Shown here: positions 18,996-27,873 of the stretch, piece by piece
Layout of the letters: each line of letters opens with the position of its first letter
Position numbering within the stretch: the first letter of the stretch is position 1
Origin: Acidobacteriota bacterium
Lineage (GTDB): Bacteria > Acidobacteriota > Terriglobia > Acidiferrales > UBA7541
Assembly (NCBI GenBank): GCA_003223255.1
Contig: QHYJ01000340.1
Span: forward strand, 22,084-86,083
Reading direction: 5' to 3'
Length of the DNA: 64,000 nucleotides
Position numbers and translations under genes: made by a program
The notes under the pieces: generated by a model
Database searches by the model: none
The model's input: the letters and a program-made list of their open reading frames with translations, nothing else
Told to the model about the DNA's origin: nothing

Positions 18996-19835
18996 TCAGC
19001 GAAGAAGGTCTTCGAGTTGCACGCGCGCCTCTGTTTTCGCGTCGCGGTACTTCACGATGACGGCCGCCTGAAGTGATAACCGCCACTTGGCTCCAACTGG
19101 ATGGGACACCGCACGCGAGCCTGGAACGACGATCGCTTCTTCCGGGATGATGAGCGGCTCGCCGTGCGTCGCGGTGTAAACCGCATTGCGCACCAAGTCG
19201 TAAACGGGGATCGAGCGATTGAGAATTGTGCCGGTGCCTAACACCGCGCGGCGTTTCACCACCGCCCCCTCGTACACGCCGCAATTTCCTCCCACCAGCA
19301 CTTCCTCTTCGATGATCACCGGCAGCGCCCCGGCAGGCTCGAGAACGCCACCAATTTGCGCGCCCGCGGATATGTGGCAGTTCCTGCCAACCTGTGCACA
19401 ACTTCCCACGAGCGCGTGCGAATCGATCATCGTACCTTCGCCCACATACGCGCCCACGTTCACGAACATCGGCGGCATGCAAATCACGCCGCGGCCAATG
19501 TACGTCCCATCGCGAATGCTGGAGCCACCCGGCACGATGCGGACTCCATCGGAAGCGCTGAAAGTCCGTACGGGATAAGTGGATTTGTCGAAGAAGGGCT
19601 GCTTCGCGGCGTCAATGGACATGTCCGCGATGGCGCCTATGCGAAAGCCGAGCAGGATTCCCTTCTTCACCCAGGCATTGACGCGCCAGCCGGATTTCAC
19701 GGAAGGATCCGGCTCCGCCGCCCGGATCTCGCCGCGGTTCAGCGCTGCCTTGAAATCGCGGAAAAGCCGGTGATGTTCCTCTTCGTAGTGCTTCGGCGCC
19801 TCGTCAAATAGTTTTTCAATGAGCGACGGCTGCAT
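18996..19835 (-). CDS. dapD: 2,3,4,5-tetrahydropyridine-2,6-dicarboxylate N-succinyltransferase
   Basis: GSSIRDGTYIGRGVICMPPMFVNVGAYVGEGTMIDSHALVGSCAQVGRNCHISAGAQIGGVLEP. Confidence 0.95.
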   Translation of the reverse strand: MQPSLIEKLFDEAPKHYEEEHHRLFRDFKAALNRGEIRAAEPDPSVKSGWRVNAWVKKGILLGFRIGAIADMSIDAAKQPFFDKSTYPVRTFSASDGVRIVPGGSSIRDGTYIGRGVICMPPMFVNVGAYVGEGTMIDSHALVGSCAQVGRNCHISAGAQIGGVLEPAGALPVIIEEEVLVGGNCGVYEGAVVKRRAVLGTGTILNRSIPVYDLVRNAVYTATHGEPLIIPEEAIVVPGSRAVSHPVGAKWRLSLQAAVIVKYRDAKTEARVQLEDLLR

Positions 19836-20760
19836 GCGATTTCTCGCGACCCTGCGTGGCGGCCTCGCTCCGGACGAGTCCCAGTGATTCCAGCACCGCG
19901 CGGATCCGCGCTCGATTCTCCGCTTTTGGCGGCACCAGTGGCAAGCGCCACACCGGTTCGAGCAAACCCATTTCTGCCAGCGCCGCCTTCACTGGAATAG
20001 GATTCGATTCCACGAAGTTGATCTCCATCAACGGATGATAGCGCCGGTGAATTTCGCGTGCTCCCTCAAAGTCGCCTCGCAACGCTAGCCGCGTGAGATG
20101 CGCCATTTCCGCCGGAATTTCATTCGACACGACGGAAATCACTCCCCGCCCGCCCAGCGCCATCAACGGCAGGGTGATCGCGTCGTCGCCGGATAGCACG
20201 ACGAAATCCTCCGGCACCGAATTCAGAATCGCCGCCATCTGCGAAATGTTCCCGGATGCTTCTTTGACGCCCACGATGTTTTCAATCTCGGCGAGGCGCT
20301 TTACGGTTGCAGGCTCGATGTTCACGCCCGTTCGGCCTTGCACGCTGTAGAGAATAATCGGGAGCGGCACGGCCTCGGCAAGCGCACGAAAATGCTGATA
20401 CAAACCTTCCTGCGTCGGCTTGTTGTAATACGGCGTGACCGAAAGAATCCCGTCCACACCGATTTTCTCAAGCTCGCGCGCACGGGCGATGACTTCCATC
20501 GTGTTGTAGCCGCCCGCGCCCGCGAGCACCGGAACCTTTCCTTTCGCCAGCCTGACCGCAATCTCGACGACATGTAGATGCTCTTCCCGTGTTAGCGTCG
20601 GGCTTTCTCCAGTGGTTCCACACGGAACCAAGAAATCAATCCCCGCCTCGATCTGCCGCTGGATCAGCCCATGCAGCGCCCTTTCGTCCAGCGCGCCATC
20701 GTGTCCGAACGGCGTAACCAGTGCTGTTCCCGTGGCAGTAAAACGAGTTCCATTAAACAT
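19816..20760 (-). CDS. dapA: 4-hydroxy-tetrahydrodipicolinate synthase
   Basis: GTALVTPFGHDGALDE, VPCGTTGESPTLTREEHLHVVE, GVKEASGNISQM. Confidence 0.96.
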   Translation of the reverse strand: MFNGTRFTATGTALVTPFGHDGALDERALHGLIQRQIEAGIDFLVPCGTTGESPTLTREEHLHVVEIAVRLAKGKVPVLAGAGGYNTMEVIARARELEKIGVDGILSVTPYYNKPTQEGLYQHFRALAEAVPLPIILYSVQGRTGVNIEPATVKRLAEIENIVGVKEASGNISQMAAILNSVPEDFVVLSGDDAITLPLMALGGRGVISVVSNEIPAEMAHLTRLALRGDFEGAREIHRRYHPLMEINFVESNPIPVKAALAEMGLLEPVWRLPLVPPKAENRARIRAVLESLGLVRSEAATQGREKSHAAVAH

Positions 20761-20833
20761 GTTGCTCCTTCCCTGGGTTGCTGAATTTGACTGCGGGCCA
20801 GGTTTGGCGGCCTGGGATGCCGCTTCAGATACC

Positions 20834-21535
20834 TCAGCTCAATTCGCCGAGAATCTCTCGAAATTCGAAAACCCCTTGCTTACCGGCGAGCCACCGCGCC
20901 GCGCGCAAAGCGCCCCGCGCAAAACCTTCGCGGCTCCGCGCTGTGTGCCGCAGCGTGATGGTATCGGCGGCCGAATCAAATCCGATTTCATGCGTACCGG
21001 GATGCGCCCCCGCGCGATTCGCCGTGAGCGTAAGCGCGCGGTTGTAGCCCGAGGCGCGAATATCCTGCTCCAGTTTCTTAAGCGTTCCCGAAAGCGCATC
21101 TTTCTTGGCCGAGTGGTGAATCTCCCAGCCCCACGCTTCGTATTCCGGATATTTCGCAAAGAAGCATGCGGCGTGCGACACGGCCAGCATAAATACATTC
21201 ACGCCTACCGAAAAATTCGGGCTGTAAACCAGCCCCGTTCCCGCCGCGAGCACCGATTCATGGATCGCCGGCAAATGCTCGTACCAGCCCGTCGTGCCGC
21301 AAACGGAGTTGATGCCCAGCGAAACCAGCCGGCGCAAATTGTCGGGCGCGGAGTCCGGTGTCGTGAATTCCACGGCGGCATCGACGCCTTGCAGGGATTT
21401 CGGGACGATTCCCGCATGGTGCAGGTTGTTTTCCCGCGTGAACTTTGCGCGCACGTCAAACCCGTACTCGGGTGCAAGCTGCGCGATCAACCGCCCCATC
21501 TTTCCGCAGCCTACGATGGCTAGGCCGAGACTCAT
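20834..21535 (-). CDS. dapB: 4-hydroxy-tetrahydrodipicolinate reductase
   Basis: MSLGLAIVGCGKMGRLIAQLAPE, VYSPNFSVGVNVFM, WEIHHSAKKDALSGT. Confidence 0.93.
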   Translation of the reverse strand: MSLGLAIVGCGKMGRLIAQLAPEYGFDVRAKFTRENNLHHAGIVPKSLQGVDAAVEFTTPDSAPDNLRRLVSLGINSVCGTTGWYEHLPAIHESVLAAGTGLVYSPNFSVGVNVFMLAVSHAACFFAKYPEYEAWGWEIHHSAKKDALSGTLKKLEQDIRASGYNRALTLTANRAGAHPGTHEIGFDSAADTITLRHTARSREGFARGALRAARWLAGKQGVFEFREILGELS

Positions 21536-22554
21536 GCCGAGGCCCTCCCCGTGGTCAGCAATTGCTTGGTCATGCGTGCATAAATCTCCACGGCATCGCA
21601 CAATTCCTTTTTCGCGACGCGCTCTTCGGCCGTATGCGCCAGGTGAATACTCCCCGGCCCGATGAGAAACGGCTCCCCCCAAGCGCCGTTAAATGTTGGA
21701 ATGTCCGTTGTGAACGCGACTACCGTCGTCGGCAGCCCTTCGAATTGGTTCAAACGAATCGCCGGTGTGTGCAGCACTTCCCGGGCTTCCGCGCGTCCCG
21801 CCACTGCAGAAGCAACCGCCTTCCGCAACGCCGTGGGGTCGCCAACCGTGCGAAACATAACCTCGGCCTCGGCCTGATCCGCCACTACGTTCGGAGCACG
21901 CCCTCCGCTGATCGTGCCGATGTTCAACGTGCTGCGGCCAAGCAGAGGATCTTCCGGCAAGGGAGTCCTCCGAATCTCCTGCAAAACGTCGAGCAACGTG
22001 TGAATCGCCGAATGCCCCAGTTCCGGATAAGCAGAATGCGCCAATCTGCCCTTGGTCGTGATTTCATAGCGCAGTGCGCCCTTTGATCCGAGCGCCAAGC
22101 GATTTTCCGTCGGCTCGCCGTTGATCAGAAACCGCGATCCGTGAGGATGCTCCGCTGCAATTTTCGCCCCCGCGCTGTTGCGCTCCTCGCCGACTACAAA
22201 CAACAGGCCAAAATTGCGTGTCCCGGCCGCCAGCAGTTTTTCAGCCGCAGTGATCATCGCGGCAATGATCCCCTTGGCGTCGCACGCCCCGCGGCCAAAA
22301 ATGAATTGTTTATCTTCACTGGAAGCAAAATAGGGCGGAACCGTATCCATGTGCGTTGAGAGCGTGACCACTGGTTCGCCCCACGACGCAAACAGATTGT
22401 CGCGGTTCGGCTCGGCCGACATTCGCTGAATCTGCCCGCTGCTTCGCGCCTCCAGGTCCGACAAGTGCGCAAAAAGGTAGTCGCCGACGTTTTTCTCGTG
22501 GTTCGTCGTGGACTCGATATCCACAAGTGCACGCGTCAATTCGAAAAGTTGCAT
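21532..22554 (-). CDS. dapE: M20 peptidase, succinyl-diaminopimelate desuccinylase-like
   Basis: LSTHMDTVPPYF, FGRGACDAKGIIAAMI, VGEERNSAGA; first gene of the dap cluster, stop/start overlap with dapB. Confidence 0.88.
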   Translation of the reverse strand: MQLFELTRALVDIESTTNHEKNVGDYLFAHLSDLEARSSGQIQRMSAEPNRDNLFASWGEPVVTLSTHMDTVPPYFASSEDKQFIFGRGACDAKGIIAAMITAAEKLLAAGTRNFGLLFVVGEERNSAGAKIAAEHPHGSRFLINGEPTENRLALGSKGALRYEITTKGRLAHSAYPELGHSAIHTLLDVLQEIRRTPLPEDPLLGRSTLNIGTISGGRAPNVVADQAEAEVMFRTVGDPTALRKAVASAVAGRAEAREVLHTPAIRLNQFEGLPTTVVAFTTDIPTFNGAWGEPFLIGPGSIHLAHTAEERVAKKELCDAVEIYARMTKQLLTTGRASA

Positions 22555-22657
22555 CAGCGTTGCTCTGCCGTTTTTGGAGGAAGCGAAACGAAAGGAAGGA
22601 ACCGCGAAGGTAACTCGGGGCTGCCGCCTCTCGATAGCGCTCCATCCGGTTTTGCGC

Positions 22658-22676
22658 GGCCGAAAGGCCGCTAACT
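22658..22676 (-). promoter_or_regulatory. Hairpin GCGGCC-TTTC-GGCCGC after the lysine aptamer (possible expression platform)
   Basis: Perfect 6-bp GC stem with tetraloop immediately 3' of the aptamer. Confidence 0.45.
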
Positions 22677-22880
22677 AGCACGGACGACAGTGGACAGGCC
22701 TTAGACCTGCCCCCCAACCACTGCATTTCCAGCTCTCGCAGCGGTTTCGGCGGACAACTCACCTAAAAAGTTGCTCTCGACCCCTTCGGTCGAAGAAGAA
22801 CCCCTTTCGCTCGGGCGTCCGAAGCAGATCGGAGCAGCGCGCCCGGCTACTCATGGCCTCCGCACCTCTACCAAGAAACA
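22672..22880 (-). ncRNA. Lysine riboswitch (L box) upstream of dapEBAD
   Basis: On the minus strand: GGTAGAGGTGCGGAGGCCATGAGTAGCC ... GCGAAAGGGG ... CGCCGAAACCGC ... GAGCTGGAAATGCAGTGG ... CCACTGTCGTCC, matching the ordered conserved blocks of lysine riboswitches (AGAGGTGC, AGTA, GAAAGGGG, GCCGAA, CTGG..TGCA, CTGTC). Confidence 0.85.
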
Positions 22881-22962
22881 CCCAGTCTAGGGCATTGTGA
22901 GGAGATTTGCCAACAAAAATTTCAGACCTTTGTCGCCCTCTCGTTTTAAGGAATTGCAATAG

Positions 22963-23877
22963 CTAGAGTTCCAGCGGCTTGAGCGGCACGTGCTGTGACG
23001 CGACCAGGAGCTGCCCTGTGAACGCCGCCTCCGCCGGCCGGCGGTTTAACGCTTCTTGCGCGCAGATTTCCGCGGTGAAGGGGTTGTTGTTCTCCTCCGA
23101 AAGATGCGCGAGCACCAGATAGCGCGCGGCAGCGTCGAACCCCTCCGGGTCCGAGAGATATTCGCTCACCGCATGATTCGAAAGATGCCCGGTGCGGCTC
23201 AGGATGCGCTGTTTCACCACCCAGGGATACGACCCGACTTTCAGCATCTCGAGATCGTGATTTGACTCCAAGATCAGACAGTCCGCGCCTCGCAAATGCA
23301 CTTTCACAAGCTCGGGCATGTAGCCCAGGTCGGTCACCAGCGCCACTTTCGTGCCATTGGTTCGAAACGTGAAACCGATCGGGTCGGCCGCATCGTGCGG
23401 AATGGCAAACGCGTGAACCTCGATGTCTCCAACCGCGAAATGCTGGCCCGCATGAATCGTCTCTACCCCGCGCAGCCGCTTTCCAAAAGTCTCCGGAAGG
23501 ATGCGCTGCATGGCGCCCATGGTCGGCTCAGTCGCGTACAGCGGGGCCTTCCACAGACCCAGCATCTGTGGCAATCCATTGCAGTGATCTGTGTGTTCGT
23601 GAGTGATCAGGATGCCGTCGATTTGCCTAACATCGCTTTCGATGGCCGCGAGCCGCGCCAGCGTCTCGCGCTTGCCGAGGCCGGCATCCACAAGGAGGCG
23701 GGTGCGCTCCGTCTCAAGCAAGGTAATGTTGCCCGAGCTGCCGGACGTCAGAATGGCGCAGCCTGCCTGCCCGCACTCGGCGGCACGCAGGCAGGTTTTG
23801 GACCCGCAAGCTTTACTGCACGACAGCCCAAAACAGATTTTCTGAATGATGGCAGAGCGCTGCGGTCTCGTCAACAC
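22963..23877 (-). CDS. MBL-fold metallohydrolase (YycJ/WalJ-like)
   Basis: ILTSGSSGNITLLETERTRLLVDAGLG, ILITHEHTDHCNGL, CLILESNHD, RTGHLSNHAVSEYL. The 948-aa ORF track call extends antisense through sthA and is not used; N-terminus disturbed by a repeat. Confidence 0.85.
   Translation of the reverse strand: MLTRPQRSAIIQKICFGLSCSKACGSKTCLRAAECGQAGCAILTSGSSGNITLLETERTRLLVDAGLGKRETLARLAAIESDVRQIDGILITHEHTDHCNGLPQMLGLWKAPLYATEPTMGAMQRILPETFGKRLRGVETIHAGQHFAVGDIEVHAFAIPHDAADPIGFTFRTNGTKVALVTDLGYMPELVKVHLRGADCLILESNHDLEMLKVGSYPWVVKQRILSRTGHLSNHAVSEYLSDPEGFDAAARYLVLAHLSEENNNPFTAEICAQEALNRRPAEAAFTGQLLVASQHVPLKPLEL
23762..23795. repeat. Inverted repeat CCTGCCTGC...GCAGGCAGG in the 5' part of the MBL-fold gene
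   Basis: 9-bp perfect arms, 16-nt spacer. Confidence 0.7.
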
Positions 23878-24039
23878 GTCTTGGTCTAAATTTGCACAGC
23901 AGTCCTGTTGGAGTACATCCTGTGTTCGGCGATCACACACGGGGATGTCGTTATCCACATCGGCCTTGTTCCATTCTAACCCCTGACGTCTAACGTCTCT
24001 CCTCTGCCGTTTGGTATACTCGCGCGGCAAAACCAAACC

Positions 24040-25428
24040 ATGGAAAAGTACGACCTCATCGTTGTGGGTTCCGGACCCGCAGGGCAGCGCGCCGCCATTC
24101 AGGCCGCAAAATTCGGCAAACGCGCCGCGCTGATCGAAAAGCTTGAAGTCGTCGGCGGCACCGCCATCAATACCGGCACGATTCCCAGCAAAACCATTCG
24201 CGAGGCGGTCCTGCATCTTTCCGGCTACCAATACCAGAGCATCTACGGCATCAACTACCGCGTGAAGGAACCCATCACCATGGCCGATCTTTCCTTCCGC
24301 GCGCTCAACGTCATCAAAACTGAAATCGACGTCATTCGCGCGCAGCTTTCCCGCAACGGCATCGAAGTCGTCACCGCAACCGCCAGTTTTCTCGATCCCC
24401 ACCGCATGCAAATCACCAGCACGCGCGGCCAGCAGGAGTTCGAAGCCCAATACATCATTCTCGCCACCGGCACCAAGCCCGCTGTATCTCCGCTCGTTCC
24501 GTTCAACAACAAAACGATCATCAACAGCGATCAAATCCTCAGCATGCCGGAAATTCCCAAAGCCATGATCGTCGTCGGCGGCGGCGTGATTGGCGTCGAG
24601 TACACCTGCATGTTCGCCACTCTGGGCGTGCGCGTCACGCTCATCGAAAAGCGCCCGCGCCTGCTCGAATTTGCCGATCAGGAGATGGTCGAAGCGCTTT
24701 GCTACCATCTGCGCGATCGTCGCGTCACGTTGCGTCTCAACGAAGAAGTGGAAAGCGTCGAAGAAACGCCGGATCACACCGTCGTTGCCAACCTGAAGAG
24801 CAAGAAAAAAATCACCGGCGAAGCGCTGCTGTATGCCGTGGGCCGCCAGGGCAACATCGATGAACTCAATCTTGCCGACGCCGGCCTGGAAGCCGACGCG
24901 CGCGGCCGCATTCCCGTCGACGAAGAGTATCGCACCAAGCAGCCGCACATTTTTGCCGTCGGCGACGTCATCGGCTTTCCCAGCCTCGGCTCCGTTTCCA
25001 TGGAGCAGGGCCGCATCGCTGCAGCGAAAGCCTTCGGCATGCCGGTGCATTCCAACCGCGCGAATTATCCGTATGGCATTTACACCATTCCCGAAATTTC
25101 CTTCATCGGCAAAACCGAGGAGCAGCTCACCGACGAAGGTATTCCCTACGAAGTCGGCATGGCTTACTTTCGCGAAATTGCGCGTGGCCAGATTCGCGGC
25201 GACACTACGGGCCGGTTGAAACTGCTCTTCGATCCCACTTCCAAAGAACTGCTCGGCGTGCACATCATTGGCGAAGGCGCGTCGGAATTGCTGCACATCG
25301 GCCAGGCGGTGTTCGCGCTGAAAGGCACGGTGGAATATTTCGTGGACACGGTTTTCAATTACCCGACGCTCGCGGAGTGCTACAAAGCCGCGGCGTTCAA
25401 TGGGCTTAACAAATTGACCAAGGGTTGA
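24040..25428 (+). CDS. sthA: Soluble pyridine nucleotide transhydrogenase
   Basis: MEKYDLIVVGSGPAGQRAAIQAAKFGK, GGTAINTGTIPSKTIREAVL (no CxxxxC redox pair, as in SthA). Confidence 0.9.
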   Translation: MEKYDLIVVGSGPAGQRAAIQAAKFGKRAALIEKLEVVGGTAINTGTIPSKTIREAVLHLSGYQYQSIYGINYRVKEPITMADLSFRALNVIKTEIDVIRAQLSRNGIEVVTATASFLDPHRMQITSTRGQQEFEAQYIILATGTKPAVSPLVPFNNKTIINSDQILSMPEIPKAMIVVGGGVIGVEYTCMFATLGVRVTLIEKRPRLLEFADQEMVEALCYHLRDRRVTLRLNEEVESVEETPDHTVVANLKSKKKITGEALLYAVGRQGNIDELNLADAGLEADARGRIPVDEEYRTKQPHIFAVGDVIGFPSLGSVSMEQGRIAAAKAFGMPVHSNRANYPYGIYTIPEISFIGKTEEQLTDEGIPYEVGMAYFREIARGQIRGDTTGRLKLLFDPTSKELLGVHIIGEGASELLHIGQAVFALKGTVEYFVDTVFNYPTLAECYKAAAFNGLNKLTKG

Positions 25429-25478
25429 TAACCGCAGTGGATGCAAATGGCTCTTCATGGCGTCAACGAGGGGTTCGT

Positions 25479-25502
25479 AGGGGCACGGCATGCCGTGCCC
25501 CT
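25479..25502. repeat. Perfect 24-bp palindrome AGGGGCACGGCATGCCGTGCCCCT
   Basis: Read directly; related to the stem-loop at 47257-47280. Confidence 0.9.
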
Positions 25503-25600
25503 CTTTGGAGCTGATTCGGTATTTTCCTGGGCTGACGGACACAAAGAAGGAATGAGATGATTGCCACACATGTGCTTGGCACGAGATGGGCAGGGGCGCA

Positions 25601-26491
25601 ATGAGCAGGACGGTTGGCGTTTTGGTGATGGAACATATCGCGGCGGGCCTCGTGGACGGCAATAAGGTCGTCGGCCCACTTAAAATTTTTCCGGAGTCGC
25701 CGCAGTCGCTCGATCCCTTGCAGTCCATGCCTTCCGGCGACATTACGGAGGCCATTCGCGGACTTGTCGAAAAGGTCGCCGGCGCAGAAAAAATCGAAGC
25801 GGTCGGCATCGGCTTTCCCGGAATTATTCAGAGCGGCGTGGTCGAGGAATCGCCCAACCTGCAGCAAGTGAAGGGCTTCGCGCTCCAAGCCGCGCTTTCC
25901 TCTTCGCTCAAAGGCAAAGCCGCCGGCGCCCCAGTGCGCGTTTTCAACGACGCCGACGCCATGGCTGCAGGCATCGCCGCGACACAAGGTAAATTGCATC
26001 AGCTCACCCGCGTCTGGACACTCGGCAACGGCATCGGCTTTGGCCGGTATCCCGCTAGTGAAGGCGTGTGGGAAGGCGGCCACACCGTTGTCACGCTGGA
26101 TCCCAAGGAAGGTTTCTGCGGCTGCGGCGGCAAGGGCCACCTCGAAGGAATTCTTGGCCGCCGCTCGATGCGCATGCGCTTCCTCGATCTCGAGCCGGAA
26201 GAAGTGTTCGAGAATGCGCGCGCCGGCGATGCCCGCTGCGCCGAATTTGTGCAGTTGTGCCATCGAGCGCTGGCTGCCGCAACCGCCACCAGCATCCACA
26301 TGGAAGGGCCCGGAACATTCTTCATTACGGGCCTGGACACTAAATTCATTGATACTGGCCTGCTCGACCGGCTGGTGCACGAAATGGTGAAGATGAGCCC
26401 GCTGCAGGGCAGCCGCTTTGAAGTGCTCCCCGCCTCGGACGAACTGGGCATCCTCGGCGCCGCCGTTAACGCCTCCCACGCGGCAAAGTAG
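25601..26491 (+). CDS. ROK family kinase/regulator
   Basis: VGIGFPGIIQSGVVEESPNLQQ, DADAMAAG, CGCGGKGHLEGILGRRSM; ORF track 25586..26491. Confidence 0.85.
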   Translation: MSRTVGVLVMEHIAAGLVDGNKVVGPLKIFPESPQSLDPLQSMPSGDITEAIRGLVEKVAGAEKIEAVGIGFPGIIQSGVVEESPNLQQVKGFALQAALSSSLKGKAAGAPVRVFNDADAMAAGIAATQGKLHQLTRVWTLGNGIGFGRYPASEGVWEGGHTVVTLDPKEGFCGCGGKGHLEGILGRRSMRMRFLDLEPEEVFENARAGDARCAEFVQLCHRALAAATATSIHMEGPGTFFITGLDTKFIDTGLLDRLVHEMVKMSPLQGSRFEVLPASDELGILGAAVNASHAAK

Positions 26492-26620
26492 CCGCAAGTT
26501 GCACCTCGCCGCGTCTTGCACGTGGAGTACGCAGCCACTGCCGCTTTGTGGGACGGCTTTAGGCTACCCGTTGCGTAAATCTTAAAGTTGCTGCAGTTCC
26601 GGCCCGAAGCCGAGCCAAGT

Positions 26621-27745
26621 TCACCGGGCGGAGGCAACAAGGTGGACAGACTTGGTCTGGGCGGGAACGTCGAGGAGGATTTCCGTAGGGCTGGCCGAGG
26701 GCTTGGTCAAGTCGTTGCTTGTGGATTTTGCAGAACCGCTTGCCCCTAAGGAGCCGCGGCCCGTAACACGGGTCTCCAGCGGCTCGCCGTCTGCGGTGGC
26801 GGTGATTGGACTCCAGGCCGAAGGAAGCTGGACTTTTAAGGTGAGGGGAAGATCGTAAATCTGTCTCTCCAAGGGCCACTGCAAAGCCAAGTCCAGAGAA
26901 GTGAGGTTGTTGGAGGTGATGTGCACGGAGAGTGCTTTGCGCTCCTGGATGTAGCGGACGGCGTCGCCGAACGGTGCCGTCCAGACGTCGGCGTGGCGCT
27001 CGAGGTAGGCAGCGAGTTCGTCAAGCGCTTCGGGGGTGATCGCGAGCCAGTCGCCACCGACACCGTGGAAGCAGAACACACCCCAATTGTGGCTAACGAA
27101 GGCTGTTTCGGCTTGCGCCAAGAGTGCGGGGAAATCTTTTCCCGCAGTGGGGCCCAGATCGCCGACGGCCAGCACGTTTAACTCGTCGGGATTCACGGGG
27201 CCACCGTTCACGGCTCGGGCGGCGAACGCATGCTCCGATACGTAACGCAGGTAGAGCGCGGCGTTGGCGACTTCCTCCTGCGGTTTGCCGAAACTCATGT
27301 TGCCGCAGGGATAGGCAAAAGTGAGTCCGCGGTTGGAGTTGAGAGTCTTGAGGAGGTCGAGAGCGGCGTCGCGAATCTCGGCCTCAAACATGGCGGGCGT
27401 GTAGTTCTGGGAATGCGGGGTAATTTGTTCGAGCAAGCAGGGGTGGTGAACCGTGTGGTTAGCAAGCTCGTTGCCGTCCAAAGCGAGTTGCTTCCATTCG
27501 GATTTTCGCTTTTCCCAAGGCCCCATGCCCGTGGTTACGAAGAACGTCGCGTTTAGGCGATGCTTCTTGAGAATGGGACCCACAAAGTCGAGATGGCTGT
27601 TGATGCCGTCATCGAAGGTAAGAGAGATCGCGGCGACGCGGTCTTGCGGCCAACGAGCCACACTGACCGTCGGTGGAGCGTTCTGCGCGCTGGCCAAAGC
27701 GGGGAGGGCGGAGAGTAACAGAACGTAAGGCAAGATGGCTTTCAT
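26621..27745 (-). CDS. Polysaccharide deacetylase (NodB/CE4-like)
   Basis: Signal peptide MKAILPYVLLLSALPALASAQ; ISLTFDDGINSHLDFVGPILKKHRLNATFFVTTG; NHTVHHPCL. Confidence 0.88.
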   Translation of the reverse strand: MKAILPYVLLLSALPALASAQNAPPTVSVARWPQDRVAAISLTFDDGINSHLDFVGPILKKHRLNATFFVTTGMGPWEKRKSEWKQLALDGNELANHTVHHPCLLEQITPHSQNYTPAMFEAEIRDAALDLLKTLNSNRGLTFAYPCGNMSFGKPQEEVANAALYLRYVSEHAFAARAVNGGPVNPDELNVLAVGDLGPTAGKDFPALLAQAETAFVSHNWGVFCFHGVGGDWLAITPEALDELAAYLERHADVWTAPFGDAVRYIQERKALSVHITSNNLTSLDLALQWPLERQIYDLPLTLKVQLPSAWSPITATADGEPLETRVTGRGSLGASGSAKSTSNDLTKPSASPTEILLDVPAQTKSVHLVASAR

Positions 27746-27804
27746 ATGCGCCCCACATCCTAATGGCGCCGGAGGTAGCGCGCAAGACGCAAGGCGAAGA
27801 AAGC

Positions 27805-27858
27805 GGTCTCGAGCTGCGACACTCCAAATTAAAGCGCGGACTGAAGCCCGTGCCATGA
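27805..27858. repeat. Dispersed repeat module (AAAGCGGTCTCGAGCTGCGACACTCCAAA ... ACTGAAGCCCG)
   Basis: Close match to 47289-47320 (aaagcggcgtcgagctgccgcactccaaa) and to 48343 (gggctgaagcccg). Confidence 0.6.
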
Positions 27859-27873
27859 CAGCAGGGGAAGTCC

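Noticed and set aside
23878-25809. Upstream two thirds of the 948-aa minus ORF (22963..25809)
   Set aside because: Lies antisense to clearly coding sthA; only the C-terminal MBL-fold part has recognisable homology.
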